Shown here one piece after another: positions 25,509 to 34,206 of a DNA stretch of 49,751 nt. The notes under the pieces are model-generated. The model was not told the origin of the DNA and did no database searches. It saw only the letters and a list, made by a program, of their open reading frames with translations. Position 1 is the first letter of the stretch. Each line of letters starts with the position of its first letter. The position numbers were made by a program, and so were the translations under genes. This stretch comes from DATMBF01 sp035559595 (GTDB lineage Bacteria > Bacteroidota > Ignavibacteria > UBA10030), in assembly GCA_035559595.1 (NCBI GenBank), contig DATMBF010000049.1, forward strand, positions 1-49,751, in the 5' to 3' direction.

Positions 25509-26425
25509 AGATCTATCAGACCAAAATAGTCAACGCCTTCACTTCGGAGCCTTTTTCGGGAAATGCGGCAGGCGTTGTGCTTGACGCTCGCGGACTCAAT
25601 GATGCAAAAATGCAACTCATCGCCCGGGAAATGAAGCACTCCGAAACCGCATTTATTCTGCCGGCGAGCTCGTCGAGAGCGGATGTACAGATTCGTTGGT
25701 TCACACCCGCAACTGAGGTTCCTTTGTGCGGACATGCTACCATCGGGGCCTTTCATGCTCTGGCTGAGGATGGTCTGTTCGGAATGAAGAAAGCCGGGAC
25801 ATATTCGTTCAAACTTCAAACGAAGAGCGGTCTTCTTCCGATTGTGGTCGAGAAGAAATATTCGGGGAATGTTGTGGAATTCGGGCTTCCCACACCGCGA
25901 TTCTCACAGCTCAAGAACCTGCCCGCATTCTTCCTTCGCTCACTGGGACTCAGACCGAGTGATATTGACAAAAGAATTCCGATCGTCTCCGACCGATATT
26001 TATATTTGCCGGTCAGGAAGCTCTCGACGCTCCATAAGCTCAGGCCGGATTTTCAATCCCTCGATGCCGCATGTCGAAAGCTCAAGATCGAAGCGGTGTG
26101 CGTGATGTCTCTCCAAACTATCGAAGAAAGTTCCGCTATCCACTCCCGCTTTTTTGCCCCGACGCTGGGAATTCAGGAAGATCCCGTTACAGGGTCGGCG
26201 AACGGTCCACTCGGATTGTATCTCTACTATTATGTCCTTCCGAAAGGATACCCCATCCCGCTGATCTGGCTGCCGGATGGCCGCATCGAATTCATCGGCG
26301 AGCAGGGTGACGTGCTGGGTCGGAAAGGTCGGGTGAAGATACGTGTAAACGTCAAAAAAGACGTCGAATCCATCAGCATAGCCGGTGAGGCGGTGACCGT
26401 AATGAGCGCTTTTATCAATGTTTAA
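25505..26425 (+). CDS. PhzF-family isomerase/epimerase-like protein
   Basis: This 306-residue protein of the diaminopimelate-epimerase fold has KIVNAFTSEPFSGNAAGVVLDA, LNDAKMQLIAREMKHSETAFI with the catalytic glutamate position of PhzF, IRWFTPATEVPLCGHATIGAFHAL, and in the second half RFFAPTLGIQEDPVTGSANGPLG. These are the paired PhzF motifs. The central phenazine enzyme isomerises DHHA, but most stand-alone members act on unknown small acids. No phenazine genes are present, so the phenazine label should not be taken as a function. It is translationally coupled to yjbQ and followed 12 bases later by the EMO-like gene. Confidence 0.9.
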   Translation: MKIYQTKIVNAFTSEPFSGNAAGVVLDARGLNDAKMQLIAREMKHSETAFILPASSSRADVQIRWFTPATEVPLCGHATIGAFHALAEDGLFGMKKAGTYSFKLQTKSGLLPIVVEKKYSGNVVEFGLPTPRFSQLKNLPAFFLRSLGLRPSDIDKRIPIVSDRYLYLPVRKLSTLHKLRPDFQSLDAACRKLKIEAVCVMSLQTIEESSAIHSRFFAPTLGIQEDPVTGSANGPLGLYLYYYVLPKGYPIPLIWLPDGRIEFIGEQGDVLGRKGRVKIRVNVKKDVESISIAGEAVTVMSAFINV

Positions 26426-26437
26426 CAGCGGGTATTG

Positions 26438-28492
26438 ATGACCACGAAATCAGTCGTCTTCGCAATTCTTCTCTTTCTCTCCTTCACCTTCTTTCTTTAC
26501 AGCTCCTGGCGGTTGGTCAAGTTCTTGCGGCTCGGGAAACCGGAGAACCGATTTGACCGACCATGGGACCGAATCAAGAACGTTCTTGTCGTCGCCATGG
26601 GGCAATCGAAGCTGTTTCGAGAACCTGTTGCGGGATTCATGCATGCATTCATTTATTGGGGCTTTATTGTTCTCCTGACGGCCGTCCTCGAGTCGATCGG
26701 AGAGGGACTCGTTCCGGGTTTCTCGCTTGCATGGGTTTTGAATATCAACGCGTACAAGGCGGTAATGGTGATGCAGGATCTCTTTGCCGGGCTCGTCATT
26801 GTTTCGGTCGTTGTGGCGTTGTACCGCCGATATGTGAGCAGGCCGAAGCGGTTGGAGGTTGACCTCCACGGCAAGATCGACGCCACGGCCATTCTGATTG
26901 CGATCTTCCTCATCATGGTCACAATGCTCGGCCAGAATGGGACGAGAATGGTTCTTCAGGAGCCGGATGTTGCGCAAGCACGCTTTCTCTCCGCTCTATT
27001 TCTCCCGCTCTTTTCCGACTTGAACCCTGAATCCCTGAATCTGTGGTTCGAATTGTTTTGGTGGGCGCACATCGGACTCGTCCTCGCTTTTCTCAATTAT
27101 CTTCCATACTCGAAACATCTTCATGTTCTCACGTCCGTCCCGAACGTCTACTTCAGCAACCTGAACCCAAAGGGAGCCCTCAAGCCGATCAATCTCGAAG
27201 CCGAAAATGTCGAGAAGTTCGGAGCAACCGATGTCGAAGACCTCACGTGGAAGCAATTACTGGATGGCTACACATGTACAGAGTGTGGCCGTTGCACTGC
27301 CGCCTGTCCTGCTCATACAACCGGCAAGATTCTCTCTCCACGCAAGATCATCGTTGATATTCGTCGTCGCCTAATGGAAAAAGGGCCGCTTGTTGTTGAC
27401 GGGAAATCAGCGGTCGTTACTACTCCTCAAAACGAAAAGAATCCGCCGGAGAAAACGCTTCTGCACGATTACCTCACTCCGGAAGAACTCTTTGCCTGCA
27501 CCACATGTATGGCTTGTGTCCAAGAGTGTCCAGTCAATATCGAGCATGTTGATGCGATTGTCGAAATGCGGCGGGCGCTGGTGCTGATGGAATCAAATTT
27601 CCCGGCTGAAGTGCAGGTGGTGTTCCGGAACATGGAAAATAACTTCTCTCCATGGGCGTTCAGTCCGGCAAGTCGCGCCGATTGGGCGGAGGGAATGAGT
27701 ATCCCAACCCTTGCTCAACAGCCGGAGGCAGAGGTGCTTTTCTGGGTTGGGTGTGCGGGATCGTACGACAATCGGTACAAGAAGGTAACGCAGGCCTTTG
27801 CAAAACTCATGCAGCAAGCTGGGGTAAGGTTTGCTATTCTGGGCACGGAGGAAAAGTGCACCGGCGATCCAGCGCGACGAATTGGGAACGAGTATCTCGC
27901 TCAGATGCTCATGAAAGAGAACGTCTCGACGCTGAATGGCTACAAGGTGAAGAAGATTGTTACATCATGCCCGCATTGCTTCAACACGCTGAAGAATGAG
28001 TATCCGCAATTCGGGGGAAACTATGAGGTCGTGCATCACACGGAGTTTTTGGACAAATTGATTGAAGAGGGACGAATCAAGATTTCCAAAGAAGCCAGGG
28101 CGCGAATTACGTTTCACGATTCCTGTTACCTTGGCCGATATAATAACGTGTATGATGCTCCACGCGAAGTGGTGAGTGCTATCCCCGGGGTCGAGTTAGT
28201 CGAAATGAAACGATCTCGCGATAAGGGATTTTGTTGCGGTGCAGGCGGTGGACGCATGTGGATGGAAGAGCGGGAAGGGAAGCGCGTAAACATCGAAAGA
28301 GCGGAAGAGGCACTGGCGCTTCATCCCGACGTAATCGGTACCGCCTGTCCTTTCTGCATGACGATGATGACCGACGGCGTCAAAGCGAAGGAGGAATCCG
28401 AAAAGGTCCACGTCAAAGATATTGCCGAGCTCTTGCTAGAAGCAACACAAAACGAACAGCCAATAATCGATCCCAACATACAGCGTTCTTAA
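26438..28492 (+). CDS. Membrane-bound HdrD/EMO-type iron-sulfur oxidoreductase
   Basis: This 684-residue protein has three parts. Residues 1 to about 240 hold five to six membrane segments of NarI type with histidines in FMHAFIYWG and WWAHIGLVLAF that could bind heme b. Two 4Fe-4S motifs follow, from Cys280 (CTECGRCTAACP) and Cys354 (CTTCMACVQECP). Two CCG domains complete it: VGCAGSYD, CTGDPARR and SCPHCFNT, then DSCYLGRYN, FCCGAGGGRMW and ACPFCMTMM. This matches the ETF:menaquinone oxidoreductase (EMO) group, which moves electrons from acyl-CoA dehydrogenases through ETF to menaquinone. No etfAB is in the window, so the donor is inferred from the family. Other HdrD-like quinone reductases remain possible. 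Confidence 0.85.
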   Translation: MTTKSVVFAILLFLSFTFFLYSSWRLVKFLRLGKPENRFDRPWDRIKNVLVVAMGQSKLFREPVAGFMHAFIYWGFIVLLTAVLESIGEGLVPGFSLAWVLNINAYKAVMVMQDLFAGLVIVSVVVALYRRYVSRPKRLEVDLHGKIDATAILIAIFLIMVTMLGQNGTRMVLQEPDVAQARFLSALFLPLFSDLNPESLNLWFELFWWAHIGLVLAFLNYLPYSKHLHVLTSVPNVYFSNLNPKGALKPINLEAENVEKFGATDVEDLTWKQLLDGYTCTECGRCTAACPAHTTGKILSPRKIIVDIRRRLMEKGPLVVDGKSAVVTTPQNEKNPPEKTLLHDYLTPEELFACTTCMACVQECPVNIEHVDAIVEMRRALVLMESNFPAEVQVVFRNMENNFSPWAFSPASRADWAEGMSIPTLAQQPEAEVLFWVGCAGSYDNRYKKVTQAFAKLMQQAGVRFAILGTEEKCTGDPARRIGNEYLAQMLMKENVSTLNGYKVKKIVTSCPHCFNTLKNEYPQFGGNYEVVHHTEFLDKLIEEGRIKISKEARARITFHDSCYLGRYNNVYDAPREVVSAIPGVELVEMKRSRDKGFCCGAGGGRMWMEEREGKRVNIERAEEALALHPDVIGTACPFCMTMMTDGVKAKEESEKVHVKDIAELLLEATQNEQPIIDPNIQRS

Positions 28493-28527
28493 CTTACAGA
28501 CCATTGTAAACCTACAACCCACTCACG

Positions 28528-28746
28528 ATGGAGAATCGCAAGGTGAAATACCGTGTGCTGATCACGAAAACTCTGGATGTCCCGAAGAACATGCTTCACC
28601 TCCTTTTTGATTCCGAACAGGAGGCTATCAAGGCCGCAAAAGAGAAGTTGATCGAGCTGGATGGTGATGTTGCAGTGGTCTCGCGCGTTGCCTACGGTGA
28701 CACGAGAGTCATCCATCGATTCGAAAAAGCCCGGAAGGCCGGATAG
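28528..28746 (+). CDS. Small protein of unknown function (72 residues)
   Basis: I do not recognise a family. The product is MENRKVKYRVLITKTLDVPK followed by a helix-forming FDSEQEAIKAAKEKLIELD and a short strand pair VAVVSRVAYGDTRVIHRFEK. The alternation suggests a compact beta-alpha-beta fold and coding bias looks real. It lies 35 bases after the EMO-like gene and 50 before the D-aminoacylase gene. The start has no clear ribosome-binding site. It is cytoplasmic by lack of any signal or membrane segment. Confidence 0.65.
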   Translation: MENRKVKYRVLITKTLDVPKNMLHLLFDSEQEAIKAAKEKLIELDGDVAVVSRVAYGDTRVIHRFEKARKAG

Positions 28747-28796
28747 CGCCTTCATCGCCAGGCTGTAATTCCTTCACCTTCATCAAGGAGAGCACT

Positions 28797-30500
28797 ATGC
28801 GACGTTTCGTTGCAGCAGGTCTCTTTCTCGCCTTTTGTCTTGCCGCTTGCTCACCTGATCCCGATTACGACGTGATTATCCGCAATGGTACCATTTACGA
28901 TGGCAGTGGGGTGGCTCCGTTCGTCGGCGATGTCGCAATCAAAGGAGATACGATTCGTCTCGTGGGGAAAACGGATGGGTTGACAGCGAAGACGCAGATT
29001 GATGCAACCGGTCTTGCTGTGGCGCCGGGATTCATCAACATGTTGAGCTGGGCCACAGAGTCGCTCATCGAAGACGGTCGCTCGCAAAGCGATATTCGTC
29101 AGGGCGTTACGCTCGAAATCTTCGGAGAGGGATGGTCGATGGGCCCGCTGAACGAGGCGATGAAAAAAGAGATGAGGGAGAATCAGGGGGACATTAAGTA
29201 TGACATCACGTGGACAACGCTTGGGGAGTATTTGGAGTATCTTGAGCGGAAAGGCATATCTACGAATGTTGCTTCATTCATTGGCGCGACCACCGTTCGC
29301 ATTCACGAGCTTGGGTATGAGAATCGGCCTGCGACGGCCGCGGAGATGGAGAGGATGCGTGGGCTCGTTCGTCAAGCGATGGAAGAAGGGGCACTTGGCG
29401 TTGGCTCCTCGCTTATCTATGCGCCGGCGTTTTATGCAAACACTGATGAACTCATCGAACTGTGCAAAGTTGCCTCGGAGTACGGTGGGATGTATATCTC
29501 TCACATGCGCAGTGAAGGCAACCGCCTGCTCGAGGCGGTCGACGAGTTGATCACGATTGCCAAAAAAGCCAACATTCCCGCTGAGATCTATCATTTGAAA
29601 GCTGCGGGACGATCGAACTGGGGGAAGATAGAACAAGTATTCAAGAAAGTCGAAGCCGCTCAAGCAGCCGGCCTGAAGATCACAGCGGACATGTACACGT
29701 ATACCGCCGGAGCGACCGGACTCGATGCTGCCATGCCCCCATGGGTGCAGGAGGGGGGACACAAAGCATGGGTTGAGCGACTCAAAGATCCGCAGATTCG
29801 AAAGCGGGTTCTCCGCGAAATGCGAACCCCAACCGATGCGTGGGAAAATCTTATGCTCATGGCTGGTTCGCCGGATAATGTTCTGCTTGTCGGATTCAAA
29901 CAAGATTCGCTGAAGTATCTCACCGGCAAAAAGCTTTCCGAGGTTGCAACAATGCGTGGAAAGTCCCCCGAAGAAACGGCGATGGATTTAGTCATCGACG
30001 ATGACAGCCGCGTGGGAACGGTGTACTTCTTGATGTCGGAGGAAAATGTCAAAAAGCAAATTGCAAAACCATGGGTAAGTTTTGACTCGGATGCGGAATC
30101 GTTGGCACCTGAGGGAGTATTTTTGAGATCGAATCCTCATCCGCGCGCCTACGGGAATTTTGCCAGATTGCTCGGGAAGTACGTTAGGGATGAAAAGGTC
30201 GTTTCTCTGGAGGAGGCGGTACGCCGGCTCACCTCACTTCCGGCCGAAAATCTCAAACTCCGTGGCCGTGGCAGGCTGGCTGCTGGTTATGCCGCCGACG
30301 TTGTTGTGTTCGATCCGGCCAAGATTCAAGACCATGCCACATTTGAGAAACCTCATCAGTACTCCACTGGTGTCGTTCACGTCTTTGTCAATGGCGTTCA
30401 GGTTTTGAAGGACGGTGAACACACGGGCGCAAAGCCGGGTCGAGTTGTTCGCGGTGCGGGGTTTGAAAAGAAAAAGACACCGAAGAACTCTGGAGAGTAA
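28797..30500 (+). CDS. D-aminoacylase-like amidohydrolase lipoprotein lacking the HxH metal pair
   Basis: AAGGAG precedes ATG 28797. The 567-residue product starts with a lipoprotein signal (FLAFCLAACSPD). The fold is the amidohydrolase 3 / N-acyl-D-amino-acid deacylase group: DVIIRNGTIYDGSG, EGALGVGSSLIYAPA, ISHMRSEGNRLLEAVDE (His236), EIYHLKAAG (His266), SFDSDAES (Asp430) and a C-terminal GRGRLAAGYAADVVVFDP. Where deacylases have a GFIDxHxH motif, this protein reads GFINMLSW (residues 78-85), so both histidines are absent. The usual GNCG cysteine is replaced by FGEGWS. A one-metal site built on His236 and His266 is possible. Activity on N-acyl-D-amino acids is therefore uncertain. Confidence 0.83.
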   Translation: MRRFVAAGLFLAFCLAACSPDPDYDVIIRNGTIYDGSGVAPFVGDVAIKGDTIRLVGKTDGLTAKTQIDATGLAVAPGFINMLSWATESLIEDGRSQSDIRQGVTLEIFGEGWSMGPLNEAMKKEMRENQGDIKYDITWTTLGEYLEYLERKGISTNVASFIGATTVRIHELGYENRPATAAEMERMRGLVRQAMEEGALGVGSSLIYAPAFYANTDELIELCKVASEYGGMYISHMRSEGNRLLEAVDELITIAKKANIPAEIYHLKAAGRSNWGKIEQVFKKVEAAQAAGLKITADMYTYTAGATGLDAAMPPWVQEGGHKAWVERLKDPQIRKRVLREMRTPTDAWENLMLMAGSPDNVLLVGFKQDSLKYLTGKKLSEVATMRGKSPEETAMDLVIDDDSRVGTVYFLMSEENVKKQIAKPWVSFDSDAESLAPEGVFLRSNPHPRAYGNFARLLGKYVRDEKVVSLEEAVRRLTSLPAENLKLRGRGRLAAGYAADVVVFDPAKIQDHATFEKPHQYSTGVVHVFVNGVQVLKDGEHTGAKPGRVVRGAGFEKKKTPKNSGE

Positions 30501-30527
30501 ACGCTCAAGAAGCCCATAGGGACCCAT

Positions 30528-31691
30528 ATGAGCCACTTCCGTTTAGTGCTAAGGATTTCGTTTCTTGTACTGTTACCTTTGCTTGTTTCCTCTGCTCAGA
30601 AGAAACCCCGCGCTCGTGACCTCGGTATTCCGTTTGATGGCACACCAGGTCCATGGAATGCCATTACCGATGTGGCCGGAGTCGAGGTAGGTTACACGAC
30701 TCTTATCTCTGGTGAAGGACCGTTGGTCGTGGGAAAGGGTCCCGTGCGTACCGGGGTAACGGCAATCCTTCCCCGCGGCAAAACGCTTCATGATCAGGTC
30801 TTTGCCGCCTGGTTCACACTGAATGGGAACGGCGAAATGACCGGAACGACCTGGGTGCAGGAATCCGGATTTCTCGACGGCCCGATCATGATCACCAACA
30901 CGCACAGCGTCGGAATCGTCCGCGACGCGGTAATTGAGTGGCAGATGAAAAAAGGTGGAGAAACATTCCAACCGTGGTCGTTGCCTGTTGTTGCAGAGAC
31001 CTATGACGGCTTCCTGAACGACATCAATGGGTTTCATGTGACAAAGGAACATGTGTTCCAGGCGCTCGACCGCGCAACGAGTGGGCCGGTTGCCGAAGGA
31101 AATGTTGGAGGCGGTACAGGGATGATTTCGCACGGATTCAAAGGTGGAACGGGGACGGCGTCGCGCAAGCTCGAGGCTCGGTTTGGCGGATATAGCGTCG
31201 GTGTTCTCGTTCAGGCCAACTATGGTGCTCGACAGAATCTTCGCATGGGCGGCGTTCCGGTGGGAAGAGAGATCAATGACCTTACACCGGAACGAGGCGC
31301 ATTGGGTGAAGGCTCCGGTTCTATCATTGTTGTCGTTGCGACGGATGCGCCCCTCTTGCCTCACCAGTTGAAACGAATTGTTACACGGGTTGCACTCGGA
31401 ATCGGCATTGTCGGAGGTCGTGGCGAGAACTCCTCGGGGGATATCTTCATTGCATTCTCGACTGCCAATTCCGGTGCGGCAAGGGATACCGGAATCGTTT
31501 CCCTCACGATGCTACCGAACGACCGAATCAATCCGCTCTTCAACGCTACCGTTCAGGCAACCGAAGAGGCTATCATCAACGCGATGGTTGCGGCTGAGAC
31601 AATGGTCGGTCGTGATGGCAACAAGGTTTATGCAATTCCTCATGATCGACTGCGACAAGTGCTGAAGAAGTACAATCGCTTAGGAGAATAA
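30528..31691 (+). CDS. Exported S58 peptidase (DmpA/P1 family)
   Basis: This 387-residue self-processing N-terminal-nucleophile hydrolase carries a signal peptide (MSHFRLVLRISFLVLLPLLVSSAQ). Family landmarks are RARDLGIPFDGTPGPWNAITDVAGVEVG split by the conserved DV turn, TGVTAILPRG, NGNGEMTGTTWVQESG, TNTHSVGIV and EGNVGGGTGMISHGFKGGTGTASR. Autocleavage is expected between Gly264 and Ser265 in EGSGSIIVVV, freeing Ser265 as the nucleophile. DmpA is an L-aminopeptidase and D-amidase/esterase, and relatives cut beta-peptides. It stands 27 bases after the D-aminoacylase-like gene and 16 before a serine hydrolase gene. All three carry export signals, which suggests a shared extracytoplasmic substrate. 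Confidence 0.9.
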   Translation: MSHFRLVLRISFLVLLPLLVSSAQKKPRARDLGIPFDGTPGPWNAITDVAGVEVGYTTLISGEGPLVVGKGPVRTGVTAILPRGKTLHDQVFAAWFTLNGNGEMTGTTWVQESGFLDGPIMITNTHSVGIVRDAVIEWQMKKGGETFQPWSLPVVAETYDGFLNDINGFHVTKEHVFQALDRATSGPVAEGNVGGGTGMISHGFKGGTGTASRKLEARFGGYSVGVLVQANYGARQNLRMGGVPVGREINDLTPERGALGEGSGSIIVVVATDAPLLPHQLKRIVTRVALGIGIVGGRGENSSGDIFIAFSTANSGAARDTGIVSLTMLPNDRINPLFNATVQATEEAIINAMVAAETMVGRDGNKVYAIPHDRLRQVLKKYNRLGE

Positions 31692-31707
31692 CGGAAGGAT
31701 ATCGTCA

Positions 31708-33195
31708 ATGACTCGATACAAATGGTTGTTCGTTTCTCTCGTCCTCGTTACATTCTCTCTTCACGCTCAGGAACCTTTTCCGGGTTTCGAAGAGTATGCC
31801 CGTCAGGCAATGAAGGATTGGGAGGTTCCCGGCTTTGCCATTGCCGTGGTGAAGGATGACAAAGTCATCTATGCAAAAGGGTTTGGTGTTCGAAAGCTTG
31901 GTGAATCGGCTCCAGTGGACGAAAAGACAATCTTTGCTGTCGCATCAACAACAAAAGCAATGACTGCGGCGTGTTTAGGTATGCTTGTCGATGAAAAGAA
32001 GATTTCGTGGGATGATCCGGCGATCAAGTACTTGAAAGATTTCCAGTTGTATGATCCCTACGTAACGAGAGAGCTGACGGTGCGGGATCTCTTGACACAT
32101 CGGTCGGGACTCGAACGGGGAGACCTCCTGTGGTACTCTTCACCCTACAATCGCGAAGAGGTTCTCACGCGCATTCGTTTTCTCAAGCCGGCATGGAGTT
32201 TTCGCAGCCGTTATGGTTATCAGAACATCATGTACCTCGCGGCCGGGCAGGTGATTCAGTCTGTGACAGGGAAGCCGTGGGAAGAGTTCATCAAGGAAAG
32301 ACTCTTTTCACCGTTGGGGATGGTTTCATCGAGCGCCAGTCAATCGGCATTACGCGGCGTTGAAAACGTTGCTACACCGCATGCCTCCATCGACAAGAAA
32401 CTCCAGCCCAGAGATTGGGTCGATATCGACAACATCGGACCGGCAGGTTCGGTTAATTCTAATGTTCTCGATATGGCTCAATGGATTCGCCTCAACCTGA
32501 GCAAAGGTGTCTACGAAGGAAAGCGTGTGCTTAGCGAAGAAGTCGTGAAGGAAATGCAGACTCCGCAAACCCTTCAGCGACTCGACTCGCTCACCCAAGT
32601 CTGGCGTCCCTCAACGCATTTTGTTGCATACGGACTTGGGTGGGGGCTTTCCGATTATCTCGGGAACATCGTTGTCCAGCACAGTGGCGCAATCCATGGC
32701 ATGCGCGCACGGGTGGTGTTGTTGCCGGAGATCCAGATCGGCTTCGTGATCCTGATGAATTCTCCGCGCGAGCTGTTCCACGCCGCACTTGCTTATCGAA
32801 TCATCGACCATTACCTCGGCGCTGAGCCTCGTGACTGGTCAACCGACTATCTCAAGTTTCAAAAGGAGCAAACGGACAAAGCCGATGCCGAAGAAAAGAA
32901 ACGAAACGATGAACGGGTCAAGGGAACGAAACCGTCGATGAGTCTGGATCAATACACAGGCGTTTACGAAAACGAAATGTATGGAGAGTTAAAGGTTGTG
33001 TTGGAGAAAGGGAAGTTGGTAATTCAATTTTACCCGACATTCGTCGGTGATGCCACGCACTGGCACTTTGATACGTTTCAAATAGCGTGGCGCGACCGAA
33101 CGTTAGGGAAAGAGTTCATGACGTTTATCCTGAACTCCAGGGGAAAAGTCGATCTCCTCAAATGGGATGAAGTGGCGGAGTTCAAGAAAAAGTAG
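31708..33195 (+). CDS. Exported class C beta-lactamase-type serine hydrolase with DUF3471 domain
   Basis: This 495-residue protein has a signal peptide ending FSLHAQ. The beta-lactamase/penicillin-binding fold shows the nucleophile motif STTK (Ser80, Lys83), RYGYQNIMYLAAGQ with the YxN motif, and VVQHSGAIHG in place of the third K-T-G box. DLLTHRSGL and RLFSPLGM are typical of the esterase and peptidase side of the family. A DUF3471 beta-barrel domain follows from about residue 410 (LDQYTGVYENEMYGELKVV). Relatives include D-aminopeptidases and esterases as well as beta-lactamases; resistance is unlikely given the C-terminal domain. The next gene begins three bases after its stop. Confidence 0.88.
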   Translation: MTRYKWLFVSLVLVTFSLHAQEPFPGFEEYARQAMKDWEVPGFAIAVVKDDKVIYAKGFGVRKLGESAPVDEKTIFAVASTTKAMTAACLGMLVDEKKISWDDPAIKYLKDFQLYDPYVTRELTVRDLLTHRSGLERGDLLWYSSPYNREEVLTRIRFLKPAWSFRSRYGYQNIMYLAAGQVIQSVTGKPWEEFIKERLFSPLGMVSSSASQSALRGVENVATPHASIDKKLQPRDWVDIDNIGPAGSVNSNVLDMAQWIRLNLSKGVYEGKRVLSEEVVKEMQTPQTLQRLDSLTQVWRPSTHFVAYGLGWGLSDYLGNIVVQHSGAIHGMRARVVLLPEIQIGFVILMNSPRELFHAALAYRIIDHYLGAEPRDWSTDYLKFQKEQTDKADAEEKKRNDERVKGTKPSMSLDQYTGVYENEMYGELKVVLEKGKLVIQFYPTFVGDATHWHFDTFQIAWRDRTLGKEFMTFILNSRGKVDLLKWDEVAEFKKK

Positions 33196-33198
33196 GCA

Positions 33199-34203
33199 AT
33201 GAAAGCGATTGTCCTTCGCGAACTTGGTGGACCTGAGAAGCTTCGGCTCGAGGAAGTTCCTGATCCAATCCCTGGGCCGAATGATGTCATCGTCAGACTC
33301 AAAGCGGCAGCTTTGAATCGTCGTGATGTCTGGATTCGCATTGGTCGTTATGCCGGTATCAAGTTGCCGATCATTGTCGGCTCCGACGGAGCAGGGGAAG
33401 TGGCCGCCGTTGGCAGCAGCGTCGATCGCTCATGGATTGGCAAGCCTGTTATAATCTATCCCGCCTTCGAATGGGGTGAAGATCCTCGTGCTCAGTCCAC
33501 GAATTTTCGTATTCTCGGTTTGCCCGACGATGGAACCTACGCACAGCTCGTTCGCGTGCCTGTTGCGAATGTCGTTCCGAAGCCTGACGCGCTCTCCTTT
33601 GAGGAGGCGGCGGCACTTCCTGTTGCTGCGCTGACGGCATATCGGGCTGTGGTGACAAGAGGCCAGATCAAAGCAGGTGAAACAGTGCTCGTGACAGGGA
33701 TCGGTGGAGGTGTCGCAACGTTTGTTCTCCAACTTGCCAGAAAGGCTGGTACGACGGTTTATGTAACATCGGGGAGCGACGACAAGATTCGAAAAGCAAA
33801 AGAGATGGGTGCAGTGGATGGCGTTAATTATCGGTCCCAGGATTGGGTAAAGGAAGTAAAAGAGCGCGTCGGGGGGATCGATGTGGTTGTTGATGGGGCG
33901 GGTGGGGAGACGTTCGATAAGTCGTTGGATGTTTTGAAACCGGGAGGGAGAGTGATTCTGTATGGAGCGACTCTTGGTCCCGTCAAAGAGCTCCAGGTAC
34001 GGCGCATTTTCTGGAAGCAGCTGAACGTTTTTGGAACGACAATGGGGACGCTTGAAGATTTTCATGGAATGCTAAGGGAGTACGGCGATGGTACATTGCG
34101 ACCGGTGATTGATTCTGTGTTCGGACTTGAAGAGGCATCCGAAGCCCATCGAAGAATGGAAGCAGCAGATCAGTTCGGAAAGATTATCTTGAGAATAGGA
34201 TGA
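33199..34203 (+). CDS. Zinc-free MDR-type oxidoreductase (quinone oxidoreductase-like)
   Basis: This 334-residue medium-chain dehydrogenase opens MKAIVLRELGGPEKL, has the NAD(P)-binding loop VLVTGIGGGVATFVLQLA, and ends GKIILRIG. The zinc-ligand positions of alcohol dehydrogenases are missing: the catalytic cysteine is replaced in ALNRRDVW, the GHE motif reads GSDGAGEV, and the four-cysteine structural lobe is absent. This is the pattern of the quinone oxidoreductase group, so an NADPH-dependent reductase is more likely than an alcohol dehydrogenase, despite common automatic labels. It is the fourth gene in a tight run starting with the D-aminoacylase-like gene. The substrate is unknown. Confidence 0.87.
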   Translation: MKAIVLRELGGPEKLRLEEVPDPIPGPNDVIVRLKAAALNRRDVWIRIGRYAGIKLPIIVGSDGAGEVAAVGSSVDRSWIGKPVIIYPAFEWGEDPRAQSTNFRILGLPDDGTYAQLVRVPVANVVPKPDALSFEEAAALPVAALTAYRAVVTRGQIKAGETVLVTGIGGGVATFVLQLARKAGTTVYVTSGSDDKIRKAKEMGAVDGVNYRSQDWVKEVKERVGGIDVVVDGAGGETFDKSLDVLKPGGRVILYGATLGPVKELQVRRIFWKQLNVFGTTMGTLEDFHGMLREYGDGTLRPVIDSVFGLEEASEAHRRMEAADQFGKIILRIG

Positions 34204-34206
34204 GGT

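Noticed and set aside
30573..31364. Long open frame opposite the S58 peptidase gene
   Set aside because: Antisense shadow of a conserved enzyme with no family features.
31708..33195. Beta-lactamase resistance gene
   Set aside because: The third active-site box and the C-terminal DUF3471 domain point to a peptidase or esterase instead.
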